Shown: positions 22,992 through 34,847, numbered from the stretch's first letter. The stretch: DNA of 64,000 bases from Tubulanus polymorphus (GCF_964204645.1 NC_134031.1:12254501-12318500); one strand, 5' to 3'. Made by a program: numbers and translations. The notes: a model not told the origin generated them from the letters alone.

Positions 22992-23310
22992 ATTAGGGCA
23001 GACTCAACTACACTAAACGCCACATAGTTGAGTCTGCCCTAATTACTCGTCACTCAGATATTAGTACCAATTTAAATAATGGCTTTTCTCCCCATAATTC
23101 CCTTCTTTCTAAGTATATTACTTCATGCCTTGCCAAACACTAACTATTTACCCACTCACCAATTTACTCAATTAACCTGTCCTCCTCTGTATATATACCC
23201 CCGTTTTTAATCTTAATCTCACACCTGATGATGATCTCTAGGGTGAGATCGAAACGTCGTGTCTTTTATAAATTTTTGATTGAATAAATAAATTCTGGTT
23301 TTTAAATTCT
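22992..23310 (+). mobile_element. 5'-truncated Penelope-like element with snap-back end
   Basis: From about 23022 the plus strand encodes HIVESALITRHSDISTNLNN followed by GFSPHNSLLSKY, the extreme C-terminus of a Penelope-like ORF (the fuller copy at 54.8 kb has the same block). The coding scrap ends near 23143 and is followed by a terminal-repeat region with a hammerhead motif and AATAAATAAA. The 19-bp segment 22992-23010 is an exact inverted copy of 23025-23043, which lies inside the coding part. Confidence 0.8.
23219..23264 (+). ncRNA. Hammerhead ribozyme motif in PLE terminal repeat
   Basis: The core CTGATGA (23225-23231) is followed by a 6-bp stem II (GATCTC 23233-23238 with GAGATC 23245-23250, loop TAGGGT), then GAAACGTC (23251-23258). 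Stem I is ACAC (23221-23224) with GTGT (23259-23262). Stem III is only the A-U and C-G pairs, the minimal form known from Penelope-like elements, which may act as dimers. The predicted cut is after GTC. Confidence 0.75.
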
Positions 23311-24785
23311 TTTAATCTGTAAATAGTGGGATTTTATCTTGAAATAAACTTTATTGGGTAGCAATTAATCATTACATAAAAGTGTATTAGATTGAAAATA
23401 ATCATATATTTGGTGACTGTAACATGATATATGAGTTTGAAATTTCATTTTTCGGTTGGAATGAAGTTCGGCGGCAGTCTTGATGACGTCATTGGTTGAC
23501 CTAGTTTATACTGCGTCACTTTTTTTGTGGGATAAGATAGCTTAGTACATTTACTTCATAACCATATATAGTCGCACGAGTTAAATTCAGAAGTAAAAGC
23601 CATGGAGCTAATTGAATATATTGTATGTTATACCTACAAAAACTACTAATTATAAGTGGCAGGAGAGGGTTAATTGATTACAAAATACTGGCAGTGAAAG
23701 GGTTAATGCCTTGTTTCTAGGAATTCTTCCTTCAAAATGGATTCAATCATGCTCCATAATGATTCCTAATGAAAATTGATTGCGCTTCATAGACTCTATT
23801 ATCGTCATTTTAATACAAAATCTATATTCTGTCATTCAAGTTTGGCAATGTTTTTACTGCATCAATAATGAGAATTGTGGAATTACTCTTAACAGAGGCC
23901 TTTTCTTTTATTACTTGAAGCACAAACTATCTCAAGAAAAGGGAGGGCAAAGGCAAACAAATTTAATAAAAATCATTTAAAGGAATTTGCAATGAGCATT
24001 TCAAAATGGAAGAGAACCAGAATTTTTTTTGACGCCTCATAAAACGTTACCATTATGAAACCTAAACAATGTTAGCCATTCAGCGTCATTTTACAAACGA
24101 CAACCGTAAATCGATGTGCAAAACGTCACAGGTCTATGCGTACACATACAAGCTATTTGGCAAAATATTATTGACAAAGATGTAGAATGGCTTCCTGTGA
24201 TTATATAATGACCTCTATTTGAACGTCGAAATGTTATATCGCATTGAATATCATGAGAAGACGTATTGTAATAGTAAAGGATGTATGATTATATCAGGAG
24301 CGGCAGCCGTATATAGAAATGATAAGTAAATCGGATTAATCGGTTAAATGGCGGATGTATACACGATTTGGAAGTCTGATATAAAATTCAGACCCTGACA
24401 TAGGGATGCTGGTGGAATGACGAAGATATCTACGATCTGTGTAGGGCCCGTGCGAATTACAAGCGGTCTATATAAAAACGTGTAAACACATAATTTCAAT
24501 ATTCAAATGTTTTAGAAAATATGTTCGATACTAGGGGCATGTAGGTTTCATGAGATAAGCAATTTATAATAGCATAGCTGTCATACACGGCTCCGCGTCC
24601 ACTGATGGCATGTGTATTAGGTGACAATTCAATTCAATCTATTATTGATCCTTATTACATTGAAATTCCGGCATGAAATTCCCAAATTCAATAAAGGTAC
24701 AAATTTTTAAATAAGAAAATACAAAATACAAGACACACGGCATTTCATACAGAATAACGCGAATAAGTTATTTAAATGACAATGT
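23311..24785. other. Intronic stretch, nothing firm
   Basis: No exon is seen. GGCAGTGAAAGGGTTAA at 23690-23706 resembles the right terminus of the TTAA MITE at 12044. Confidence 0.35.
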
Positions 24786-25128
24786 CTACTTCAACCCAGA
24801 CTCAAGTCTAGGATATCGAGTGACAGCCAAACCGGGCCCCGGGGACCAGGCCGGCTGGCTACACGATGTGCTCAAAGTCATGATGAAGCAGACATCAGAA
24901 GAGCTCTTTCTTGCTACGGACGATTCTGAAGCGGCGGGCCTGAGTTCAGTGTTTTTACGTTTTAAAACATCATAAATTGTCTTGTAATATGTAGAAATAT
25001 CAGAGATATCATTACTACTACCACCCCTTGAAGGTGGGAGAGATAGAACCAAGGATTTTTGCGTTAAGGTGGGACAGGCTTGTGACCGCCCCGATCGAAG
25101 TCGGCGTTTAGCTGTACATTTATATCCT
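24786..25128 (-). CDS. Possible exon, unknown protein
   Basis: A minus-strand open frame of about 114 codons follows a TTCTTTTGACTACAG acceptor-like sequence at 25129. It is more GC-rich than its surroundings, encodes a basic, Ser-rich stretch (KRRLRSGRSQACPTLTQKS) and ends in a stop at 24786. No family is recognised. SMG8 exons on either side join in phase without it, so if it is real it belongs to another gene or a retrocopy. Confidence 0.2.
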
Positions 25129-25364
25129 GTAGTCAAAAGAATGCGATAGTTTCTTACAAGGAACTATATTAGCGTTGCCTGCTTGGCAAAGCATTCTCAA
25201 TCAATGATCTTGAAGTGAGCGTGACAGTGGCGGCGCGAACAGAATACCGACCGGACCAAATTCAATTTTATTTTTTCTTGTGAACCTATCGGGCGGCACC
25301 CACAGACATTTTCAAACAAATTGTTTGCTCGACTGACAGGGTAAGAACGAAGGAACTACTGATA

Positions 25365-25575
25365 TCTTAGCCGAGTGTGACTGCAGAATTTAATAAGTCA
25401 CTCGGCCGAGTAGATTGGCGAATTCTATCGTTTACTCGGCCGGGTAAAGAACTTAACTTTTAGTACTAAGCTCGGCCGAGTGGATTGTCGAATTCGAACA
25501 ATCACTCATACTTGGCCGAGTAAACAACTTTTTGGTATAATGCTAGGCCGAGCAAATGCCCGAGTAACTTGTCAA
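25365..25575. repeat. Array of CTCGGCCGAG palindromes
   Basis: At least five copies of the palindrome CTCGGCCGAG or close variants occur at about 25367, 25401, 25436, 25471, 25512 and 25545. Two share a longer unit (CGGCCGAGTRGATTGKCGAA). Spacing is about 30-45 bases. Confidence 0.7.
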
Positions 25576-25579
25576 TTGG

Positions 25580-27522
25580 GACCGTATTTTATAGCTCCTG
25601 AGTCCTAAGATTGTGTACTGGTGTTGTATGATATCATCAAGTTAATTGGACTGTTTGTAGCTCTATTCCAATTCCAAATGTAATGTAAAAAGTGAACAAT
25701 CATTCATTGTGAAATAAGGCATCAATAATCAGCGCTGAATTTTTATCGGTTAACAGATTCTTTGCAAAATTTCTTTTTATTCAGCATCAGTATGAATCTT
25801 TTTATCTTCTATTTCAGAACATGCATGAATTTCAAGGTCAACAAATAAGACATGAGAGGAATGATGCAAAATAAACTCAGTGAATCTAGGAGCTGTACCC
25901 AAATCATAATGGAACTGAACAATGAGACATTACTTCTGGCAATAAGATCAATGGAAATTATGTAGAATTTTATCATTTATATTTGTAATATATCATGGTT
26001 GAAGCCCATTTCAGGGTGTAGCCTCCAGGGATATTGCGCTTACTTTTCATGTGTTCGTCTGTCCATTCATAGATGAAATCAAAATTTTGAAGCTTTCAGC
26101 ATGCTTCAATGGATTACTTTGGAATTTAGTATAATGGTATATCCACCCTATAGAGTTAGAAGTGGGCATTCTGTCCCTGAACCTCTAGTTTGCCATTGAC
26201 ATTGAATCTCTCGACCCCTTTTTATTTTGTATTGTCATTTTTTTTAAATTTTTGGTCATTTAAATTTCTTTTTCATTATGTGTGTGCTACATTTCAAGGC
26301 TCTTCATTTTGTGTGGTACCAGAACCATCAATAAAAGGTACATAAAATGTATGATATATATGTAAAAAAAATTATTTTATGAACCTCTTGAGATAAAAAG
26401 CTATTCTAGACGATAACATTTTACTGAAACTTGTATTTTCCAGATGACTCATAGTAAACCCGAAGACTACATAGCACATATATAAGATCATTGAAGGTCA
26501 TGTAAAAAAATCTTGTATTCTACCTATCAGTAACTCAAATTTTGGTGAGTATTAGATCCAATTGATATTAATCTCATTGTGTTGATGTATAGAGCTGTAA
26601 AACTCATCTGTCCACGAAGAGTCCCCCTCCCTTCGATCCTGATGGCATTAAGAGACACTGCCACTACATGAACCCACCTGCTGCGCACTTGGCACATTTA
26701 ATTTTAGCCCTAGCTGTTCTATTTATAATTATTTATGAATCTGCCTTATACAAGCAATCTGATCGGTGCAGCACATTTTTCAGATCGTATAATGCTAAGA
26801 TCTCTATGTGACAAGCAGGCAACTACATGCGCACATGCCGTGTTTTATGATTTAAGTGGGTTTCTGTATTTGTTCGCGTTTCTAGAAATATATTTTTCGC
26901 CAAAACGCTTAATGGAAAAATGAATTTTTTCAAAAATATATATTCGGAAAGCGTTTAAGAAAATATATTTTTCGCAAAAAATATATTCCGAAATCAATAC
27001 AAAATCAGGCTATACGCATGGAGTTCACTTCATGCGTATAGTTCACATTCAACCCACGGTGGGGCTATTTTTGATGTTATCTATGACAATCAACACAAGC
27101 ACGTGTGCGAGCTAGTATGCGTAGCCTACGTATAATCGATAAAATAAACATCATATGTTCACTGTATTCACACACCTAGCACTACTCACTACCATAACCA
27201 TGTCATATACAATGGTAGCAACTGTATACAATGGTAAGAGTTTATTAATTCATATCACTTCCAAAATGATAAAATACCGCATGAAATGTCTAGTAAAATG
27301 ACTGGAAGCCGCGAGTGTTTGTCAGAGATGACGCCAGAAACACGCACCTGCTAACATAAACAATAGCAGTGAGCACTTGCTGAAATTGCCGATTTAAAAT
27401 TCGTATTTCTCAGTAATGGCTGAACTAAAATTCAAACCAGAAGCATATTTGATATTTGTGAATACATCACATTTAAAGTGACTTTTGCACAATATTGTAT
27501 TTTGACAGCATTTGCTCTTTAA
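25580..27522. other. Intronic stretch with a short perfect hairpin
   Basis: No exon is seen. CTATACGCATG at 27011 and CATGCGTATAG at 27031 form an 11-bp perfect inverted repeat around a 9-base loop. AT-rich ATATATTTTTCG words recur at 26886-26995. Confidence 0.45.
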
Positions 27523-28128
27523 AGGGGAACTGCAGTCAAAAAATCATAATTGGCCATTCATTCTACTATTGTTGAAATTTTCAATTCTTCCTAATTAACT
27601 TGTATACAATGATTTTAATACTGTTTAATCAGTAGAATCAGCAGATGAGAGCTGCATATCTAAATTCCAAAGGCATGTAAACATTGATGACGTATCCCGG
27701 CCCATCACACACTCCAGTGTGTACACAAATGGATACAATCATCGAAGATCTCAGTTGAAAATTGCGATTAAAATACTCCTGCTGGGCTGTCAATGGGGTC
27801 TTTACTTTCATTTATCCACTTAATGTGTGAAACATATCCAAATAATTGCTGATGTGGCATTATGTTGGAGTTTAGAACTGTTATTGGACTTTCAGTGATG
27901 AAAACACAATGAATAGCAGCAGTAACATGTATCGCAGTGGGCCGAACTATGTCACAGCCAAGAGAAAAGCATCTGCTACGTGGAGAAAATGGCGGCGCCC
28001 AGGCACTCTACAAAACCCTCTTTTTTGTATAAAGTATTAGATGAAATGTTTATCTGCTGTTGTGAAAATGTATTTATAAATGTTTCTAACACATATAGAT
28101 TCAAAAATGTTTTCTCTGCAGTTCCCCT
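27523..28128. mobile_element. TTAA-flanked MITE, AGGGGAACTGCAG termini
   Basis: AGGGGAACTGCAG at the left and CTGCAGTTCCCCT at the right are exact inverted repeats, each bordered by TTAA (27519-27522 and 28129-28132). The 606-bp body has no ORF. TTAA targeting suggests mobilisation by a piggyBac-like transposase. Confidence 0.8.
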
Positions 28129-28132
28129 TTAA

Positions 28133-29812
28133 GGGACAGCTGACACATGCAGGTAAATTTTTCTTACATCCTACTTTTGTGGAAATCTTTCTAGCTCCAT
28201 AGATCTTCAAAGTAGAAAGTTCCTCTGGCCATAAATTCATAGCTGCTTAGTGTCTGACGTACCACAGACACTAAGACACGAACGACATTTGGTCGATACT
28301 TTTAAATCACTGTGACTTTAAACCACCAGAAATCCAGTTTCACTAAACCTTTTGTGAAAAATAAACTCTCATTACAAACCTCACACATTCAGTTTTATTA
28401 TTGTATACATAAGGAGGTTCCTTCATCATAGTCTACGCTTGATGCGATATATATACAGAAATAGCAAAAATGACACCATTTTTTCACTTTGAAACGAGGC
28501 ATTGTAACACTGTCGTTCTTTAGCAACAAGACAACTTGAGTGATGCGTGTCTCGTCGCTAAACAGCGCATCATTTTTGTATCTTAAATTTACCATGTAAA
28601 ATAAATTTTTTAAATTTCGTATTAAAATCATATTTATCCTCAAAATGATATGGTGAACAAACGCAAGACAGTATAAGTACAGTATAGTAAAGATAGTTTA
28701 TTTATCAAAATCGGTTGTTTATTTGCTGAGATATCGCAGTTTGAAAACAGACAAAAATGCCGACCTAACTCCAGTCGGCAAGAGTCACGCGATTTGAGTG
28801 AACGTGTCTGGGTGGGTAGGTACACTAGGATCGTAGAGCGACGGAGATCACTATGAAGACAACCACTGCAGGGGCTGGGTGAAGGTCAATGCAACACAAT
28901 ATATATTACATTGAAATGGGACCCACGGTTGGACAACCATGAAAGGTGGCAGTTATTAAATGAGCAATATACTGGTATACCAGGCAATTATATAGAAGGC
29001 CAGATAATGAAGATGCCTTGGTTCTCATCACCGCAAATGAAGATAACAAACGAGGGCGGGAGATTTTTATCTCTATTTGTACTTTAGTTTTTTTAGATGT
29101 AAAAATACAAACTTTTTACAAGGGTTAATTCTTATGATGAGGGCGGGGGATCTTATTTTTGTTTAACATCAAAATTTTCACTTGTTTTGATGTGATTTTT
29201 CAACTCATTTTTGAAAACTTCAAAGAACAATGAATTTTAAGACAATGAATTTAAAAGAAAATGAACTTTAATATAGTAGAACTGAACTTTAATATAGTAG
29301 AACTGGTGTAAGTCGGACACGTTGGGACAACAGGAAAATAAGAAAAATTCTGATTATGAGTAAGTCAGATTTTGGGGGTTTTCTAAGAAAGATCCGAGTT
29401 AGCTACAGATTAAGACCCCAACCCTGAGTTACACGGGGGTTAATATACTCTATTCCGACTACTATTGTAACCATGTGCTTAACGTCCAAACTACCGCAGA
29501 TAATGTAATGCCCCTCACCACGATTTGAACAATGGCATCATTCAATTCAAAGCAATTCATTATTTGAGGTACTAAACCTCCATCTCTAAGTAAAACAGGG
29601 ATCATTGTGTCACTGCTGACAAAAATTCACTGCTATTCACTACCAATGAAAAGTCAAATTCACTGCCATTTGGCTACCTAGTAAAAGACTACGGATAGAG
29701 CCAAAACAATCAAACACCTGCTGAAGAACCAAAAAGCACCAACTAGGTATATTCGCACAATACTTCATTTATTAAACATGAACTGCTTTTGATTGTCTTC
29801 TCATTATAAGGC
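28133..29812. other. Intronic stretch, nothing firm
   Basis: There are no supported exons. AATTCACTGC-type words repeat loosely at 29620-29670 and again at 30297-30400, around the zinc-finger exon. Confidence 0.35.
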
Positions 29813-30001
29813 TTAAAAACCAGATAGGTGTAGGGTACTTTTCATGTGAGACTTTAAAGCTCCCAAACCACCGGCTACAAGTTCGTTCGATTTCATGCAA
29901 ATTCTACATCTAAACTTATGAATACAATTCGGAAAACGTACAATCCAGCTACGGTACTCCGGATGATGAAGCCACGAATCTTGAAATGTACATTTTCCCA
30001 T
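29813..30001 (-). CDS. Zinc-finger exon of hAT/BED type
   Basis: From ATG at 30001 a 62-residue frame reads MGKCTFQDSWLHHPEYRSWI, then FRCRICMKSNELVAGG and HMKSTLHLSGF before a TAA. The pattern (C-x-F-x-x-SW, then C-x2-C and H-x5-H after an alternating basic helix) is that of the N-terminal zinc finger found in hAT-type transposases and the vertebrate and invertebrate genes derived from them. A GGTTTTTAAG donor-like site overlaps the end, so it could be a 5' exon. No transposase body is found nearby. Confidence 0.5.
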   Translation of the reverse strand: MGKCTFQDSWLHHPEYRSWIVRFPNCIHKFRCRICMKSNELVAGGLGALKSHMKSTLHLSGF

Positions 30002-30727
30002 TTTTCCAGTGTAACGGGCCAGAGATTTTTCAAAAATCCGAACGCAAACCACCGCCATTTGCAATTTTGTGAAACAGGTGCCTGACCTGGTAGCCATGGC
30101 AACCATAAAAATGAAAACTCGTGAATAAAATTGAATTGAATTGGTTGGCACGTCGATGGTCACAACACCAATGAATAAAATGAAATTGAATTGCCGTCGG
30201 CATGACATCGTCGGTATATTTTTTTGTTCGAAACTCAACGAAATTTCTCGTGACATTTTAAAATTGCCAATCTCAGACAAAATTGAACACATTTCCGAAT
30301 TCACTGCCCCCTTTCCCATTTCACCTGCCTTTCAAAAAAATTCACTGCTATTAACAGCCGTGAAAAGATTTTTTTTCAATTCGCTGCTCTTCGCTGCTTT
30401 CACTGCCCACGACGAACCCGGTAAAAATTGAAACTAGTTGAAGCGAACAATTATTTAGTACAGCTACACACCAACGGCATATTGACCCATCACACCAGCA
30501 ATCGTAGTAATCACGTATACTTGTGACGTAAATATACGTCATGCATGGTGAGAAAAGGTTGTTGTTTGTGACGTAAATATACATCACAAGTGGTAACGAA
30601 GAGGTTAACATGTGTCCGTTGACAGAAAAATCGATCTACCGGTACATAATAGACTTTGAGACGGATTTTGATAGGAAAATGAAATGGTAAAATCGTGACC
30701 TTGGAATTTAAGCCCAAAATTTCAAAA

Positions 30728-30885
30728 AAGGCGCATGGGCCTTGAAGCATTGCTACAATACTGTGGTAAGGTATTAAGTGGTTAATGCAATACATCTGCC
30801 AGAAAATGTCTATGACGATGTTGATTGGGAGGACCACAGACTTCGAATTGAATGAATTTCATTTTTCTGCTGAACGATTTAGCCT
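30728..30885 (+). repeat. Second copy of GGCCC-palindrome repeat
   Basis: A diverged copy of the repeat at 1534-1700 with the same word order; its head has mutated to AAAAAGGCGCATGGGCC. Confidence 0.6.
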
Positions 30886-31009
30886 ATGCTATTTGTATTG
30901 TTAAACCTCATTAATGCAATTCTGTTAAAGACGAAACTAGTTTATTCTGATGTTTTCCACCATGTACTAGCCAAGAGATTTAAATCAACAAGTGCATACA
31001 ACAAGAGAT

Positions 31010-32372
31010 CCACGGATCTTAATATCTCGGGCGCAGAATGTTATCTTTGTAATGTATAGGCGCCATCTGATTGATGCATCTTTAAGGTTTTCCTTGAACA
31101 CTTCATGGATGTGTAAAATCTGCTGATTTCGGTGAACATCATCATCGCGGCAATACGGGATATCAACAAATTCAAGTTCCTGAATTACTCGTTTGATGGC
31201 GCTAGTCAGAACCGGAACCTAAATCCGCCATGTTCTAGTTCATTTGCAATAAAGATCTCTCGCTTCAAGTTTTTAGTTAGCGATATTTTACTTACTATAC
31301 AACGGCACGCATAATCCTTTGAGTATGATATCCTGACAATGTGTTGAATTCAATAAAACCTCACTTTGAACCCTAAAGATCACTAGAAATGACAAAAAAC
31401 TACCAAAAATAACAAATTTAGCGATGACACTCGAAGCAGCTAACGGAAGTAATGACTGGTGCCGGGTGTCATCACTTTGTTGTTGAGTTCTAGACTCTAA
31501 GGTAAATTTATTGCAGGCAAGAAGGACTAAACTCGTAGATTTATAGTAAAAATATGAAAAATACCAGGACTCGAACCAACAATCTTAATTGGGCCGTCAA
31601 CTGCTGCCACCATGTGATACCTAACAACCAGTCTTTACATCGTCAGCCGTTGCAGAATGTTTTTTGATAATTTTAGGACATTTATAGTGATTTCTAGCCT
31701 TTGCAGTGAGGTTTTATCATATCCAACGTAGCTTTAGGATAACATATTTCAAGGATTACGCGTGACGATACATAGTAAGTAAAATATCGCTCATTGAAAA
31801 CTTGAAGTGAGAGATTTTCATTGCAAATGAACTAGAGCATGGCGGATTTAGGTTCCAATTTCCCGTTCTGACTAGCGCCATCAAACGAGTAATTCAAGAA
31901 CTTGAATTTGTCGATATCCCGTATACACGAGGTTTGGGCCTATTCGATTGTGCGCGCATTATCTTCCGTGAAGTAGCGTATCGATTGAATCTTCGGTTAT
32001 TTGCATAATGAAATAGATATGGGGAGGCTATCAAATAAAAAATAAACATATAAGACTCTCCCATGACTGGGAAATGAGAAACTAGAACCCAGCAGATTAA
32101 TAGATGAGAAGATTAAAAGACCGGTTTGTCTGCGTCAATCCAATATGCCCTTTTACATTGATTGACAGCGGGAGCTCAGCCAAACGCAGGGAGCAGTTAC
32201 TTTACTTCAATGTAACGTTGTACATCGGCCTTCTAGCCGTTTTATGAAACAAAATGCTCCTTGAAATCGCCACAAATTTGTCGATTTCTCTTAAATGAAC
32301 GCGATATTCAAAATTACATTTCCAACAGATTTTAGCCGCATGATAAAGCTATATTTTGCACATAAACATAGT
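31010..32372 (+). repeat. Dispersed repeat copy 1, split by a MITE
   Basis: It starts AACAAGAGATCCACGGATC and, excluding 31156-31921, matches 33853-34500 closely to CTACATTTTGCACATAAA-like sequence. Both contain GCGGGAGCTCAGCC and ACATCGGCCTTCTAGCC. No ORF of note is present. Head structure is discussed in the findings. Confidence 0.85.
31156..31921. mobile_element. 766-bp MITE with ~240-bp inverted repeats
   Basis: It starts CGGGATATCAACAAATTCAA and ends with the inverse (GAATTTGTCGATATCCCG). The arms stay recognisably complementary for about 240 bases each, leaving a short centre, so the element can fold almost completely. TA lies outside each end. The sister repeat copy at 34040 shows the site without the element. 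Confidence 0.9.
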
Positions 32373-32438
32373 AGATTGTGTGACTTCGTGTCAAAGTTAT
32401 AACCTCATTTGTTAGCAAAAATTCGATTTTTGGACCCA

Positions 32439-33370
32439 TTACAACATATAAGATAAAAATTGATTAATAACATTTTCATTTCTATAATAATATTCACTTT
32501 TGATTAATTCTGGACAGTCTGATTTTACATATAATCCGAAAGCTGCAGCTGACTGATGAATCTTTTCAATAGTATTTGTCTTTGGTGGTTCTGAATAATC
32601 AATTACACCAGAATTTAATTTCTTTCTTTTATAATATATTTCTTTTCTATCTCGATCAGTTAGTTCTTTATTCAATGACTCGAAGTCACCATATATAACA
32701 AATGGTACTTTATTTTTGTAATCATATTTTTTAATTCTAATTTATTATCTTTATCTGTTGGTAGAACTAATTTACAATAATCGATAATTGTTTATGATTT
32801 AATAATGGATTTTCATTACTGAATTTATGTAGAAATTTCTACATAGATATATTTTATTATTAAAATCATTTTCTGATTTGAAAAATAAATCAAATAGTTT
32901 AATCCACACATAATAACTTTCATAATATAATATATCTATAACATCGATTGAATCATAATCTTTTGATAGGTATAGAGGTTCTAATGTATAATGTTTTATA
33001 TTATCTCCTTTTGTATTTGGTAATTTAATCAAATCGTACACAGTTATTTTTATATTATTATCTCTTTCTATTTTTGGAATATTTTTTATTCTAACAGGAT
33101 GAATGGTATCTTATAATTATTTTCAAATTGTTTAATTTGATAATCTAAAACTACGTGTAATATCTTCTGTTGGATAAAAGCAACTAATTATTGACCATAA
33201 AAAACATTTACTATCTTCAGTTTGTACATTTATAACAGCATTAGTTTTAAATGGTAATTTGATATAACTTGACGCATTTACATTATCATCTTTATAATTA
33301 TGATATGATAAATTATTTTCATCAATTGGTTTTGATTTAGTTAATTTATTATATTTTGTATTTTAACATG
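32439..33370 (-). pseudogene. polB: Polinton DNA polymerase B, N-terminal fragment
   Basis: A minus-strand fragment with several frame breaks. It carries the N-terminal Polinton polymerase block around NVQTEDSKCFLWSIISC (about 33215), a HYTLEPLYLS region, a degraded YLCR zinc-finger-like segment, and the KELTDRDRKEIYYKRKK to SAAAFGLYVKSDCPE stretch that normally follows exonuclease motif I. It stops after NENVINQFLSYM at 32440, just where the copy at 60567 is interrupted. It matches the 60568-60990 plus 63536-64000 segments closely and serves as an uninterrupted reference for them. No other Polinton genes adjoin it. Confidence 0.8.
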
Positions 33371-33852
33371 GCAAATAATGATGCATTCTGTGGGTTAAAT
33401 TTGTCAAAATAAACTCCCAGCTCAGAGTCAATACATAAATTTACACAATACAACCGTAGAATACGAAAGTAGCACAGACAGCGGTGACTGGAGTGGGTAG
33501 GAACAAATACCTCAGATAAATCGTTTCCCTTGGTCTTATTGATTCTAATGCGGAATAGAATTCAATTTTCTGAAAGTTGCTCAATAAAACAACATTGAAT
33601 TGGATTTGATGTTTTATTTGTTCAATAAAGTAAAATTGAATTGGATTTAATATTTTTTTGCAGAATAAAATTTGATTGAATTTGCAGTTTTAGCACATGG
33701 CTAATTAGCATATCAAGGTCATTTATCCGATTTGAGAAAAAGCTATTTTTTCCCGGTGTTTTGCACAATTGTCAATGACATTTTCTGTAGTGCTAATCAC
33801 AGGGACCTGACAAAAAGAATTTTTGACCCCAGTATCCTAGGTACTATATATA
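33371..33852. other. Spacer between Polinton fragment and repeat copy 2
   Basis: No gene is seen. CAATAAA-CAACATTGAATTGGATTT-type words repeat at about 33583-33680. Confidence 0.35.
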
Positions 33853-34500
33853 AACAAGAGATCCACGGATCTTAATATCTCGGGCGCAGAATGTTATCTT
33901 TGTAATGTATAGGCGCCATCTGATTGATGCATCTGTAAGGTTTTCCTTGAACACTTCATGGATGTGTAAAATCTGCTGATTTCGGTGAACAACATCATCG
34001 AAATCTAATCAGCAATCATCGCGGCAATACACGAGGTTTGGGCCTATTCGATTGTGCGCGCATAATCTTCCGTGAAGTAGCGTATTGATTGAATCTTCGG
34101 TTATTTGCATAATGAAATAGATATGGGGAGACGGAATCGATACTACGGCTATCAAATTAAAAAATAAACATATAAGACGCTCCGATGACTGGGAAATGAG
34201 AAACTAGAACCGAGCAGATTAATAGATGAGAAGATTAAAAGACCGGTTTGTCTGCGTCAATCCAATATGCCCTTACATTGATTGACAGCGGGAGCTCAGC
34301 CAACCGCAGGGAGCAGTTATTTTACTTCAATGTAACGTTGTACATCGGCCTTCTAGCCATTTTATGAAACCAAATGCTCCTTGAAATTTCTTCAAAAATC
34401 GCCACAAATTCGTTGATTTCTCTTAAATGAACGCGATATTCAAAATTCCATTTCTAACAGATTTTAGCCGCATGATGAAGCTACATTTTGCACATAAATA
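33853..34500 (+). repeat. Dispersed repeat copy 2, uninterrupted
   Basis: This is the sister of 31010-32372. At GCGGCAATACACGAGG (34021-34036) it lacks the 766-bp MITE and thus shows the empty site. It is directly followed by a SINE. Confidence 0.85.
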
Positions 34501-34510
34501 TATGCATAAA

Positions 34511-34847
34511 TGTGGAGCGGTGTGGCCGAGCGGTTAAAGCGTTCGACTCTGGGAAGCCATGTCGTGGGTTTGAACCCTGTACATTGCTGTAGTGTCCTCG
34601 GGCTAGACACTTATCCTCATTGCCTCTCTCCACCCAGGAGTAAATGGGTACCTGGCCTGATAGATGACTCCTGAGCGTTTGTTAGCAGCTCGGTGTTACT
34701 TCTCCCCAGGGAGAGATGACTGATACATGTTAGAGTATAAAATTGGCTGGGGTAATTATATCGAAAAATGTAAAGCGCTCTGAGCAGCCTGGTTGGATTT
34801 AGCGCTATATAAGACACATATTATTATATTTTTATCATTATAATAGG
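34511..34847 (+). repeat. tRNA-headed SINE with conserved central domain
   Basis: A tRNA-like head (A box TGGCCGAGCGG 34523-34533, B box GGGTTTGAACCC 34566-34577) is followed by TGTCCTCGGGCTAGACACTT and CCACCCAGGAGTAAATGGGT, resembling the Deu-type central domain shared by SINEs of several animal phyla. The tail GTAAAGCGCTCTGAGC ... GCGCTATATAAGACAC and ATT-rich end resemble LINE 3' ends that recruit reverse transcriptase. The head looks leucine/serine-tRNA like but lacks proper acceptor pairing. Confidence 0.75.

Noticed and set aside
34513-34580. Functional tRNA gene
   Set aside because: A and B boxes are good, but the acceptor stem does not pair and a SINE body and LINE-like tail follow directly.
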